Below are positions 37,901 through 48,187 of a stretch of DNA of 64,000 bases, piece by piece. Position 1 is the first letter of the stretch; every line of letters starts with the position of its first letter. The stretch lies in NCBI GenBank assembly GCA_036583965.1, contig JAZBQD010000013.1:2272144-2336143 (forward strand). The letters are read 5' to 3'. The notes under the pieces are model-generated. The model saw nothing but the letters and a program-made list of their open reading frames with translations. It was not told the origin of the DNA and did not search any database. The position numbers were made by a program, and so were the translations under genes. The stretch is from Prunella strophiata. Taxonomy: Eukaryota > Chordata > Aves > Passeriformes > Prunellidae.

Positions 37901-40900
37901 TTTTTGTGAATACTCTTCTGAAGGCATTACTCAGGAAAGCTGTAACAAAGTGAAAATTCCCTTTTTTCTGCTATGCTCTGAATAAGATCTGATCAGGCTG
38001 AGAGGCAGAAAAATCTATCTTTTAAGCAAATAGCTGTGCCTGGCTGCTAATGCACCACCCAGAGGGGACAGTCCAGCTGCTGTGGGTGCCCTGCTGAGCA
38101 GGCTTCTCACCCCTCCTCAGGACAGTGTTCTTAACCCCTGCTGGGTCTGAGCTCAGCCCACCAGAACTGTACTGGGTCACATTCTGACCTGAAGTGGAAC
38201 TGGGCTTTTCAGTAGGGCAGCAGCAATGTTGCCTGCCTTACAATATTGCTGAGAGCACCTCCTGGGGGTTTTAAGGAGGTTTTTAATCCAAACAGCTGTA
38301 CAGAGGTGATTGATACCATCCACACCAAAGGCAGTTCCTCCAGAATGGTTTCCCTTTCCTGTTCCCCAGGCCCACAGTTGGTCCTGTGCCTCCAAGAGGA
38401 AGAGGAGGCAGATTTGCTGTGCTGTGTTACTGAAGAGACACCTTCCACCCCCCTCACAGGCTCCTCAGTGGTCCCCAGCTCCACTTCCAGTTCAGACCAG
38501 CCATTCTCTTTTCAGAAAATAGTCTGTCCATAGTCTATCTCTGTCACCTCCTTTTCTTGCCTTCACTTACATTTAGGGCTCCTGTCTGTCTCATCTTTGT
38601 CTTCTGGAGGCATTTTTCACCTCTGCTACCACCTACTTGTCATTTGCCCCTATTACCCATTGGTGCACTTAAAATCTTTCCAGTCCTTTCAGCTTTCACT
38701 GTATTCTCTTGATAAAGTGTTTAGTGTAACCCTGATCATAGCAGAGCAGTGGGTTGTGGCTGCCTGCCAGCATGGGTTTTGTAGCAGTGGAATTTAGGTT
38801 GAGTTGGTACAACACACAGATCCTCACGAAAGGACCTACCAGCTAAAACCAAACCTGCTGGAAAAGGCTCCCTGCCTCTGAGCCTACTAAGTAACAAAAA
38901 TCCTTGGAAGAAAAGGAGCAGTTTTTAGGAGGTTTGCAGTAGCACAGACTGCCCAGCCCAGGGTCAGTTCCCTGCTGTCTGCCTGCAGTCACTGTCTCAT
39001 TTCTCCCTGCAGACGTGAAAGCTCCGTGTGAGGCCCTTCCTTCCCCCAGCCTGGAGCCCTTCCCACAGAGCTCCATCGTGGTCACCCTCGAGGACATGGG
39101 GCTCTGGATGAAGTTTCACCAGATAGGAACTGAGATGATCATCACCAAATCTGGCAGGTAAGGGGCACAGGACAGCTGACCACACACCACACCTCTCCGA
39201 GCTGTTGGCAAAGTCTCCAGGTGCTCATTTTTTGAATGGTGGCCCTTAAACTGGTTTTGTAGCCAGTTATGAAGATGATCCTGACCCTGGCAGAAGAATT
39301 GCACTTTCAGGGTGTCACAGAAGTCCAAACTGTGGTGGCAAAAGGTCACTTGTGTGTGCTGAGAAAACTCCTGTACCCTTATCTCACCACTTAACACTGG
39401 TGTTGTTCCTGTCACTTTGAGGTTGCTCTGGGAAGTGCCCTGGGCTTCCCTTTGCCTGGGTCACAGGCAGCAGCAGTTGAACAGTAAATGTTTGGGTTTG
39501 AGTCTGTGTTTGCAGACAAGAATATGGCCCAGACTCTTAAAGATCTCTGTGTGCAGACTCCACTGAAGTATAAATGAGTCATGTATTGTGGAGCTTGCAG
39601 TGAAAGAAGATGGAATTGTGAAGCTGTAAAGTATTGTGTCAAAGCTGCTGTGAGCTGGAATAATCCCTTTGGGTAGGGAGGTAGCTGTCAAAGCTTTTTT
39701 GCAGAGTCAGAACTTAAAAGCAGTGGCAGGGAGTACAGGGAACAGAAAGCTGGGTGTGCTCTTAGATGAGAGCACAGTCTTCTGCCCACGCTCGGATTTA
39801 ATCCATCCTCAGGGCTGTGAGAGCTGCAGCAGGCCAGGAACTACGTACAGCCTCCAAATAGTTCCTTTCAAGTTTCCCACTGGTGTGTTAGAGGAATTGG
39901 AAGAACAAAAGCAGTAACAGTGTCAGGCCCTCAGTGACTGCTGCCCTGTTAGTGTCTATCCCATCTAAACCCACAGGACTAAACAGCCCATCAATGAGAT
40001 GGACAAATGGTCAGTGGCTGGCTGGAGAAATACTGCTCCCAGGGCTTTGCACAGCAGTGAGTAAATGTGACATGCTGCTTGATCATTAACAGCCCCTGTA
40101 CAGAGAAACCATTATACTTCTAGTTTCTCATTTCTCCTTCAGACGAATGTTTCCTCAGTGCAAAATCAAAGTCTCTGGCTTAATCCCATATGCCAAGTAC
40201 CTCATGCTGGTAGATTTTGTGCCAATGGATAACTTCAGGTACAAGGTAAGTACTTTAAATAACAGAATTTATGCTGTCCCTTCATCTTTGTTTGAAATAG
40301 ATTAATCTTTATGCTTCACTTGTCACACTGATAAATAAATTCTCTTTGGACAAAGTTCAGAAGTAATTGATGGATTTTATGTCTCTCTGGAGTTATTTGT
40401 CAGTTTTGCTTGGGGAGCAGCTGGAAAGGTAACTAATTTTCATTGTAAGCAGTGCAGTTTTAATCATGATTAATGTCAGACTTTTCTGGCAGCCATAGGG
40501 AGAAAGGGAGGAAAAATGAGGCCTAAACTTGGAGCTGATTTGGTAACATGATCATGGCTCATAAGAGAGAATCTGCTACTTGTGCTTCAGAGGAGTGCAC
40601 TGAATTGACAGTGAAGGAAACTTGCTGGGCCTTTTCTGTACTGAAAGCATTTTTTTTTAAGCTCCAGATTTGTCTTTCCCTTCACAGTGGAATAAAGATC
40701 AGTGGGAAGTTGCTGGAAAAGCAGAGCCCCAGCTCCCTTGTCGCACCTATGTCCACCCTGATTCCCCAGCTCCTGGCAGCCACTGGATGAAAGAACCTGT
40801 CTCCTTCCAGAAACTGAAGCTCACTAACAACACTCTGGATCAACATGGGCATGTAGGTTGTGCTGTGCTCTCTTGGAATTCATTGCAGATGAACTTGGTG

Positions 40901-43900
40901 GGAAATAAGCAGGATTTGTGAGAAATTAGATGATGTAGAAGTTAAAGCACATCCAAATGCCCTTTCCTCCTCCCTCAGCCCAGCCCTTGTGCCCCTTAGC
41001 TCCCTGCCAGGGAAGGCATGGGCTTGCTGCAGACACCAATCCCAGCAGGAGTCCTTGCTTGGAAATGGGTGTCCTGGGAGTCTGCACGGGGGATCTGCAG
41101 TGTGCTGGCAGTGGTGGCACATGGAAACCTTGTCCTTTGTGTGTCCCAGATCATCCTGCACTCCATGCACCGCTACAAGCCGCGCTTCCACATCGTGCAG
41201 GCCGATGACCTCTTCAGTGTCCGCTGGAGCATCTTCCAGGTGTTCAGCTTCCCTGAGACTGTCTTCACCTCTGTCACTGCCTACCAGAACGAGCAGGTAC
41301 AGTGTGCAGGCTCTGCTTCTGGACATGCTCTGAAATGCTGTCTGTAAAATTCCTGTAAAGGAAGGTGTCTCCTTCCTGTCTGCTCATCCTGGGCACCTGT
41401 GGTGGGCAGTGGGAGGAAATAGGCACATTGTGGTTCCTGTGGAAAACATCTCCTCTGAGTCATGCACCTTGATGGTACTGAGTGCACTGTCAGGGACACA
41501 GAGCTCCAAATGCAGTAAAAAGTATGGCTGCAGGTCCAGATAGAGATCCTCACCCTGTATATTTCTCTAGTCAGATGAATCCCACCCAAATCCTTGCTGA
41601 CCCTGGCAGGGTCACTTCTCTCTGTGGGTCAGTTCCTAATCCATAATGGGAGCTGCTGGGAGAGCTGAGGTACTGTGGCAAGGCTATGTCCAAAACCCTC
41701 ACACAGTTTATCTCTTGTGATAAATATCTTGTGATAAAGGTGAAGGTCTTGGAACAGTCACTCTGATGCTGAGTCTTGTTCTTTTCATTTAAAGATTACA
41801 AAGCTCAAGATTGACAACAATCCATTTGCTAAAGGTTTCCGTGAACATGGGAAGAACACTCGAAGGTAAACTGTTTTTTTATTTTAGTTTGTTTCTGGCT
41901 GGAGTTCACTTGTGAATTTTACCCAAGGTCTTTGAACAAAAGCCTACCAGCCAGCTCTGCTGAGCCTGCTGCATTGTGCACACTGCATTTCCCTGTATCT
42001 GGGAGTGATGTCCCTCTGTGCAGCCTCTTCTCAAGAGACTTGGGGAGTGGGAGGTGACAATTCCTACAGAAATGTGGGAGGTGTGACAGATTTGAGACCT
42101 GCATTCCCTTGCACGTTGGAGCTAGACTGGAGTCTGACATGTGAATAGCAGTGATAACAGGAGTCCACAGCAGACCATTTGGTCTCTTGGAGATCAGCTT
42201 GATTCTGACATTTGGAGGCTCCCTTGTCTCCTTTTCCTGTGGGTGGAAAAGTGTCTCTTCCAGGGGGAGATTTTGTCTGCAAGAGGGAAGATGGATGCAA
42301 TACCAGTGAGATCTTCTGCTTGGTCTGAGGGCAGCCAGTGGATGAGATGAAAAAAAAAAAGCTTAAATTGCAACCCCAGACTGGCAATAGAGAAGAAAAA
42401 AATGGAGGTTTTTTCCCAAGCAGAAAATGTTACAAAAATATCTGAGATTTTGTTTTGTGTTATTTTGTGCCTGAAAAAAAATCTCCTCAAAAAAAAAAAA
42501 AATTTCCTGATGAAAAAAGGCCAAAACTGGCTCTTTTTTATTTAAACTTTAAAAATGTTATGGATCTTCTTTCTCCTCCTAATAGCATCCCTGCCTGTAT
42601 ATCTAGGCAAAAAGCTTACATCTCAAGCTACCCCCACATCTTGTTTCTTTCCAGGGAAGGACGAGCCAAATGCCAGAAGCCCAGTCCAGCTAAGAGCCAG
42701 AAGAGGAAGCTGCCTGAGGAAAAGGAGCCTGCTGCTGAGGAACGTGGTAATATTGATCACAACAAACCCAGAGAATGATATTCAGAAAGTTTTTGAAGCT
42801 AAATCATTCCTTGCTCCAGCTCATGGTGCTGCTGGCAGTAGCACAGCTAAGGAGAGAGGCAGGGCAGGACTGACCACCACAGTGTCTGGACAGAAAGGAG
42901 CTGACAGGGGCTATTCCCTTAAGGCAGAAGGACTGCAGGAGGTGGTGGTGTCTTTCCTTCCACCCTCCTGTGATTACTGCAACTGCCAACAGACCATTGT
43001 GAGCTTTGCCTCCCTCTTCCCCTTTCTCATTCTTTCCCATTCTTTCTTTTCCCTGCTTTGAGTCAGATTTTGAGAAGGATGAGAATGTAGACGTGAAGGA
43101 AGAGAGTAACCCCGTGGTGGTGAGCAGTGGATATCCCTTCTGGGGCTCGGAGCAGAACAGCAGCCAGGCCTTCCCTGCAGCCTCACCAGTGCCTGCTGAG
43201 CAGAGGGAGGGGCTGGCCAGAGAGCAGCAGGTGCCAACACCATCCTACCACACATATCGGTGAGTCCTGCCTTCTCTCCAAAGCCACACTTCAGCTGGTG
43301 GGATTCCTCTTCTTCTGCTGGGTGTTCCCTAAGAAAAACAGCCAGCTGGGAATAGGGGGGAGGATGCCTTTCTGTTGGAGAGCACATGTGGTTGAGAGAT
43401 GGTAGATTAGCATGGATATGGGTCCAAGGATAGCCTTTCTCTTCTAGTTCAAACCCACTGGTCCTTGGGCATGCTCATGTCTTTGTAATGTTCTTTATTT
43501 CCCTGTCCCAAAATGCTCTCCCAGCCAGCTCTGTGCACTACAGAGCTTGCCTGTCCTTTGGAGGAAGTGTTGGAGGAGTTACAAGACTCCAGTCATTTTT
43601 CCTTCCTCATTGCAAAATTGGGTGTGAGTGAGTCCAGACTAGAACTTAGCCTGAACTAAGTTAGTCTGGACTCACCTTCTCTGGCATTTCATTTTTCTGT
43701 GAGTGTGACAGTGCCTGGGCTAAAATCCACAGTAACAGTAAGATGAAGCATTAGGCAAAGGGAAGAGCTTGCCCTGCTTTTCCCCAGGGGATCTTTGTGG
43801 GTTTTCCAGTGGTTTTCCACTCTGGTAGGTCTGACTTGCTCTTCTCTCTGCCCTTGGGCCCAGGTTCCACGAAGCTGGGGACAGCCAGCAGCTCCCCAGC

Positions 43901-44290
43901 CGTGACACCGCGACCTTGAACGATTTCCGGGCAAGGTGCCACGCCTTGGATCTCGCCATGGTGCCCGAGCACGACTCCAAGCAGCTCCCAGAGGGCTTCA
44001 CCAACCTGCCCCCCCTGCCCCCACCTCTGCCTCCCCCCCAGGACTACACGGGAGTGGTGAACATGGCTCTGGACTCTGTGGGGAAAGCCGGGGCCCGGGC
44101 GCCCATGTACAGTCCCTATGGCAGCGAGCAGGGCCTGGGGCAGTGGGTGGTGCCTCCCCACAGCCAGTACAGGGCAGTGAGCTACTCGGCCTTCTCCACG
44201 GAGTACAACACACAAGGGACTCCAGGACATGCCCATGGCACCATGGCAGAGTGGAGCCAGTACCCTCTGTTCCCCTACGCCTGCTGGTGA
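34889..44290 (+). CDS. TBX6L: T-box transcription factor TBX6L (VegT/tbx16 class), complete, 9 coding exons, 452 aa
   Basis: Exons 34889-34904, 39013-39157, 40143-40245, 40688-40852, 41150-41296, 41795-41865, 42655-42746, 43067-43259 and 43864-44290 join in one frame. They total 1359 nt including TGA, with canonical GT/AG sites throughout. The T-box spans about residues 31-216. Family hallmarks include [71 protein letters not shown] and [17 protein letters not shown] basic cluster with KSQKRK (about 229-234) follows and may be a nuclear signal. VKEE at 256-259 fits a sumoylation site. Pro-rich [10 protein letters not shown] lies at about 360-369. The C-terminus is Tyr/Ser/Pro-rich. T-box factors bind AGGTGTGA-type sites, and this class specifies mesoderm and paraxial mesoderm. 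The start MQALPDVK resembles the short N-terminus of fish tbx16. TBX6 proper is less similar. Confidence 0.9.
34905..39012 (+). other. TBX6L: TBX6L intron 1 (about 4.1 kb)
   Basis: The donor is GTAAGT and the acceptor is TTTCTCCCTGCAG. Mostly unique sequence with T-runs near 35,315 and 37,735. It contains a T-box core TCACACCT at 37077-37084. I found no extra exon with compatible phase. An open frame at 38246-38533 is Ser-rich but has no family signature. Confidence 0.65.
37077..37084 (-). promoter_or_regulatory. Candidate T-box binding site in TBX6L intron 1
   Basis: TCACACCT is the reverse complement of the AGGTGTGA half-site bound by T-box proteins. An 8-mer is expected about twice by chance in a window this size, so only its position inside a T-box gene makes it notable. 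Confidence 0.25.
39013..39157 (+). CDS. TBX6L: TBX6L exon 2: N-terminus and start of the T-box
   Basis: It starts with AC completing an Asp codon and ends AG before GTAAGG. It encodes residues 6 to 54 with [20 protein letters not shown], the conserved opening of the T-box. Confidence 0.88.
39158..40142 (+). other. TBX6L: TBX6L intron 2
   Basis: Intron of about 985 nt from GTAAGG to TTCTCCTTCAG. I see no feature inside it. Confidence 0.8.
40143..40245 (+). CDS. TBX6L: TBX6L exon 3
   Basis: It continues the split Arg codon and encodes residues 54-88, from [20 protein letters not shown] to DNFRYK. This is the T-box beta-sheet region. It ends in phase 0 before GTAAGT. Confidence 0.9.
40246..40687 (+). 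other. TBX6L: TBX6L intron 3
   Basis: Intron of 442 nt from GTAAGT to CCCTTCACAG. Nothing else is seen. Confidence 0.8.
40688..40852 (+). CDS. TBX6L: TBX6L exon 4
   Basis: Encodes residues 89-143 in phase 0, including [28 protein letters not shown] and [18 protein letters not shown], all strongly T-box-specific. The donor is CAT|GTAGGT. Confidence 0.9.
40853..41149 (+). other. TBX6L: TBX6L intron 4
   Basis: Intron of 297 nt from GTAGGT to TTTGTGTGTCCCAG. Confidence 0.8.
41150..41296 (+). CDS. TBX6L: TBX6L exon 5
   Basis: Encodes residues 144-192 with [20 protein letters not shown] and [16 protein letters not shown]. The latter contains the T-box signature near the DNA-contact region. Phase 0 at both ends. 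Confidence 0.92.
41297..41794 (+). other. TBX6L: TBX6L intron 5
   Basis: Intron of 498 nt from GTACAG to TTTCATTTAAAG. It includes a short direct repeat of TCTTGTGATAAA near 41,712-41,738. Confidence 0.8.
41795..41865 (+). CDS. TBX6L: TBX6L exon 6: end of the T-box
   Basis: Encodes [20 protein letters not shown] and then NTRR, with the last Arg split. NPFAKGFR is the C-terminal T-box helix that contacts the DNA minor groove. The donor is CGAAG|GTAAAC. Confidence 0.92.
41866..42654 (+). other. TBX6L: TBX6L intron 6
   Basis: Intron of 789 nt from GTAAAC to TTGTTTCTTTCCAG. It contains an AGGTGTGA T-box core at 42079-42086 and A-runs at 42349-42360 and 42488-42502. Confidence 0.8.
42079..42086 (+). 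promoter_or_regulatory. Candidate T-box binding site in TBX6L intron 6
   Basis: AGGTGTGA is an exact match to the T-box half-site core. It could support autoregulation but could also be a chance 8-mer. Confidence 0.25.
42655..42746 (+). CDS. TBX6L: TBX6L exon 7: basic region after the T-box
   Basis: Encodes residues 216-247, Lys-rich ([20 protein letters not shown]). The KRK cluster suggests nuclear localisation. The donor CGTG|GTAATA leaves phase 1, and GAT in the next exon then restores the frame. Confidence 0.82.
42747..43066 (+). other. TBX6L: TBX6L intron 7
   Basis: Intron of 320 nt ending in a long T/C tract and TTTGAGTCAG. The AG at 43061-43062 is a nearby alternative acceptor, but it would break the frame. 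Confidence 0.75.
43067..43259 (+). CDS. TBX6L: TBX6L exon 8: acidic region with sumoylation-like motif
   Basis: Encodes residues 247-311 starting [20 protein letters not shown] at 256-259 matches the hydrophobic-K-x-E consensus. The rest is Ser/Gln/Pro-rich and ends PTPSYHTYR across the junction. Confidence 0.82.
43260..43863 (+). other. TBX6L: TBX6L intron 8
   Basis: Intron of 604 nt from GTGAGT to TGCCCTTGGGCCCAG. It contains the 48-nt hairpin at 43628-43675. Confidence 0.8.
43628..43675. repeat. Near-perfect 20-bp hairpin in the last TBX6L intron
   Basis: GTGAGTCCAGACTA at 43628-43641 pairs perfectly with TAGTCTGGACTCAC at 43662-43675. The inner arms ACTTAG (43644-43649) and CTAAGT (43656-43661) also pair, leaving a 2-nt GA bulge and a 6-nt CCTGAA loop. 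Confidence 0.9.
43864..44290 (+). CDS. TBX6L: TBX6L terminal coding exon
   Basis: Starts by completing the split Arg codon and encodes residues 311-452, ending FPYACW then TGA at 44288-44290. It is GC-rich, with [10 protein letters not shown] and many Tyr/Ser/Gln residues. This composition is typical of T-box transactivation regions, so an activation role is inference from the family. Confidence 0.88.
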
Positions 44291-45612
44291 ATGGGGAGGA
44301 CTCTTCCCAGTGAAAAAACTGAAAGAAAATTGTAAATGAGGTTGAACTTGCTGTTGGACTTGTGAAGCTTTGCCTACACTAGGCAGAGGTATTGCTGCAA
44401 GCAGTAGTGTGGGACACCTTCACTTCCTTGTCTCCTTGCACAACAGCCCTCACCATATTTCACAAGCAGTGGTTGAACTGGTGGCTGCCCCAGCCATGTC
44501 ATTGTGGATCAGGCTCAATGTGTTCTGCAGTGGGTTTTTTTTCCAGCACAGGTCTGCCAGAACAGTATTTAAAGAGCTGCTGAACTCACAGTCAGTGTTG
44601 GCACCTCGCATTTGGCAGTTTCCAACATCCCTTCCTCCTGGGACTTGGTGCAAGGAGATAGGGGCTGAGGACTTCAGTAAGCCATCCACATGACCAGAAA
44701 GCTGTAGAAAATATTGCAAAGACAAGCAAAGCAAGCAATCCTGGTGAACTTGGAGCAGCTTCCTCAGTTAGTGTAGTCAAAGTAAAGCTAGAGTGTTGCC
44801 TTTCTTCCAGCAGCAGATGAGAGTAAAATGTACAGCAAGGTGTGTCTGCAGCACAGCAGGGGGAGAGTTTGCAGAGTCTGCAGGCAGGGGAGTTTTTTCC
44901 ATGCAGAAGTAGCAGCAAGGCTGTGTGTGGTGTGTTCCTGTCCCCATGCCCATCCCTCCTCTGCCAGCCCTAGATTTGAGGTCAGTGAAATGCTCTTCAT
45001 CCTGTGGAGGTGGAGTGATGTTGTTCATGGAATGTGGGGGGCTCCTCTGGGGCTTTCCAAGGTTGTCAGAAGCAAGGCCATGGACAGCAGTGCTCTGTGT
45101 CACTCCAGCCTCTTCCTTTAGAGGGAGAGGAAATTTTCCACTGTGAACTTACTCCCTCTCCTGATCCCTGCCACCCCTGGAGAATATCATTTATAGCTGT
45201 GGTTCCTGCACTGCTCTGTGAGTGTGTGAAGTTATCTTGCTGTTGTTTGGGAGTCTGCAGGGATCTGTCCATGTTTAGTTATCAGAGTGGTTCCACCTCC
45301 CTCCTCGGTGCTCCCAGCCTGGGCAGGAGCAGCCTGTGCCCTGCCACACAAGCAGGGATTCTTTTCATCTTCCTGTTAGAAGGGGGAGGCCCCCCTCTTT
45401 GCCCACGTGCAGATGGCGCTGGCACTGGGGACTTGGTGACACAGACTCATTGCTTCTCAGGGAGGGTAGACATGCTCCTAGGTGTTATTTAGGGAATGTT
45501 TTCATGTCACACTAATAGCTGCTGTGTGGCCTGCAGCCATCAGTAGGCACTGAGGTGTGTCATTTAGCCTGTGTGCCAGATGGTTTTCTGTGTGCACACA
45601 CGTGAGAGAGTG

Positions 45613-45633
45613 AGTGTGTGTGTGTGTGTGTGT
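45613..45633. repeat. (TG)n microsatellite in the TBX6L 3'UTR
   Basis: An uninterrupted TG run of about ten units, preceded by a GTGTGCACACACGTG element with partial dyad symmetry. Confidence 0.85.
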
Positions 45634-45956
45634 AGCAAGATGCTGTCTCTGAGCAGACCTGTGCAGGTTTGTGCCTCAGGACCCCTGTGCAGGGACACTG
45701 GGAAAGGCTGTGCACCAGGTTTTTGGGGCACCAGCTCCTCACTGTGCATCTGCATAATGTGGGGATGTTGAGCCATGTTGTTATTGTTAAAATTACTGTG
45801 AAAAGTAGCCCTGTAAATTTGTGGGCTCAGTTACAATGACTGTTTTCTTATTTAAATTGTATATTGTGAACTGCTTTTGTACCACAGTTATGATATGTAC
45901 AGAGCAGCTGAGTACTTCCCCTGGGCTTCCCAGGATTTGAGGATGTGCAGCATTGA

Positions 45957-45962
45957 AATAAA
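45957..45962 (+). terminator. Polyadenylation signal AATAAA of TBX6L
   Basis: Canonical hexamer about 1.67 kb after the stop codon. It is the first AATAAA on this strand downstream of the gene that I could find. Confidence 0.55.
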
Positions 45963-47449
45963 GGTCAGACTTTGCCACAGTACATGTACATAATGCCCTG
46001 TGAGCCTCCCCTCTGATGGCACCCTGGCCAGTAATGATTTGTACCTGCTGTGCATGACACATGTGGATGTGAGCAACTCACTTAGAAAGAAATCTGGCTG
46101 GGGAAACAAAATGTGGAGCAGGGCTTTTTAAATGCCAAAATATCACGATTTCCTGCTGTCCAAATGCCAGCTGTGTGAGGGCAGGTCAGCTGTAAAAGGC
46201 TGTCTCTGGCCATTAGTAGTTAATTTTGCCACCACTGTCCTTCACATCTTGGAAATGAGAGGAGCAGAATGGCCGGGGAGTGGAGTGAGTGCCTTGAGCA
46301 CCACGTGCAGGGAGCCGAGGGGGGTGCTTTGTGCACAGGATCGCTGCCAGCAGCAAGCCCACAAGAGAGAGAGAATGCATCCCCCACGGGCTACCTGGTT
46401 GGATCTGTTTCTTTATCTCTGTAGCTGGGATGTGTTTCCCTGTCACAGAGCGCTAATGAGGATGAAAAGCTGCAGTGAGCATGAGTAACTGAGGACAGCT
46501 GGGCAGCACTGGGGAATTCCTGTGAAAATACGAGTGCAAAGCCGTTTCTTTCAAACCTTTGCAGGAGCAGTGCAGGTGCTGCTGCCCCCTGGGCCTGTCG
46601 CTAGAGCTGGTTTGGCAGACACTCTGCACTGGGGTAAAAGATTCAGCTTTGTGCCGAGGACGAGCCATCAATTACTCATCAGCCTTCTGTTGCAACAGGA
46701 CTGCTCGCCCTTCTCCAGTGAATCATCCAGCTCGCAGGAGAAGTACCTATCCTTTCTCTCTGATTAGAGACTGTGCTCGGCTCCTTCGGGAAGCCTTTGG
46801 AGGTTTTGCCTGTAGGTGTGCTCTGGACTCTGCTCCCGCCCCCTCCCTGTGCGGTTCCCACTGCCTTGTTTCCTTCAGCTGTGGCATTTCGAGCCTGTAC
46901 GAGCTCGACTGAAATGCTGGTTTTGCACGCATGTGAGATAATGTAGTGCCTCTGACAGCTTCAATTAAAGGAAATGAGACATGTGGAAGTCAGGCCATTA
47001 AGACTAATAAAATAAACTCAAAAGTGTAGGTTTTGTGCATCTTTCTCAAGCACAACGTGCTCTGCTTTAGTCATGTTACCTGGGGCCAGTTTGTACATGC
47101 GTGACACGCTGTTGATTTCAGCATTCATTGTTCTCCACAGTGTGTTCAGTGAGCCTCAGGTTATCTGCTCACACTGCTAGATGTGACTCAGGCTCTTGCA
47201 CCAATTCTTTGCAGCAAATTGTTTATTTTCTCTGTGTTTTCTGCTCCTCTCCTGCGGAGAAGTTACATAAGGAGGAGGGCAAATGGACTATAAATGGGAT
47301 CTAGGTAAATTTCCTATGGGAAATCAAGATCTTGATTTATTTTGGTTTCTCCTACTGGTTTTTGCAGCCTTAAGCCTTGTCTGACACTGCTTCAGTGCAG
47401 ATGGGAATGGCAGAATAATGCTTTCTTGCCGATGCCTGCAGTTCTTCCC

Positions 47450-47765
47450 CAGGCAGCTGCAGGCTCGGCTGTTTCCCTGCGGCGCAGCAAAGCTCCCAGC
47501 TCTGCCCGCGGGCTGTGGGGACACGGCGGGCCCGCCCAGGCCTCTGCGCTTGGACCTGCGCTGGCTCCGCACAAGCAACTTCCAGCTGGTTTCACTAAGA
47601 GCTTTTTAATCTCCAGGTGCTGCAGGGACAAGGGTGTGCGGGGCCGGTGCCAGCCCAGCCCCGGGTCGGTGCCGCTGGCCGAGCTCGGCCGCGGGGCCCG
47701 GAGCGCGGGGAGCCCTCACGCGTGTGAGGCGGGGCAGGGCCTGGCGGGACCGAGGCTCTTTGTGT
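47450..47765. promoter_or_regulatory. CpG-island-like block
   Basis: CpGs are dense, with GCGGCGCAGC, CCCGCGGGC, ACGGCGGGCCCGCC, CGGCCGCGGGGCCCGGAGCGCGGG and ACGCGTG. The flanking DNA is CpG-poor. In vertebrates such blocks usually mark promoters, but neither TBX6L nor CRKL starts here. Confidence 0.5.
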
Positions 47766-48187
47766 GCAGAGAGGCCTGAGGAGATCCTGGGGAGCGGCAT
47801 TTCCATGCTGGGCTGGGGCTCTTGGAGCACCTGGTGCTGGACAGCCAGGCTGAGCGGGGCTCCTGGCCTGCTGTGGGCTGACCCCACTGCCCGGGGTGGG
47901 CTGTCTGTCCTGGTGCTGCTGAGCCTCCCCAGGAGGCTGCAACGCGAATTTCCTTGGTCAGCCCAAGCACCGGCTCACTTTAAAGCGATCCAAGCAAGCA
48001 GCGCAAACCAACCCCCTTCCAGGAATAACAACATTCTTTCAAGTCAAATGGGTTTTTATTGCAGAGCTTAAAATCCACTTAATTCCCGACCCCTAGGGTG
48101 GGATCCATGCGGAGCCTCTTAGCAGGGGGGAGGCAACATTTGGCTGGAGCAAGAAGCAGCGCTGGTCACCTGCCGTGAGCAGCACCC

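Larger units (their letters stand above)
34578..45985 (+). other. TBX6L: TBX6L transcription unit (approximate extent)
   Basis: The unit runs from a candidate 5'UTR exon acceptor (TTTTCTTCCCCTAG ending at 34577) to just past the AATAAA at 45957. The true transcription start may instead lie inside 34,578-34,889 or further upstream with an extra noncoding exon. All nine coding exons lie between 34889 and 44290. Confidence 0.6.
44291..45985 (+). other. TBX6L: TBX6L 3'UTR
   Basis: Runs from the TGA to about 20 nt past the AATAAA at 45957-45962. It includes a (TG)n tract at 45613-45633 and TTATTTAAATTG near 45,849. Boundary inferred. Confidence 0.6.

Noticed and set aside
42555..43061. 168-codon open frame on the plus strand across TBX6L exon 7 and intron 7
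   Set aside because: It is in a different frame from the T-box protein. The spliced frame gives coherent basic and acidic regions, so this is a shadow frame.
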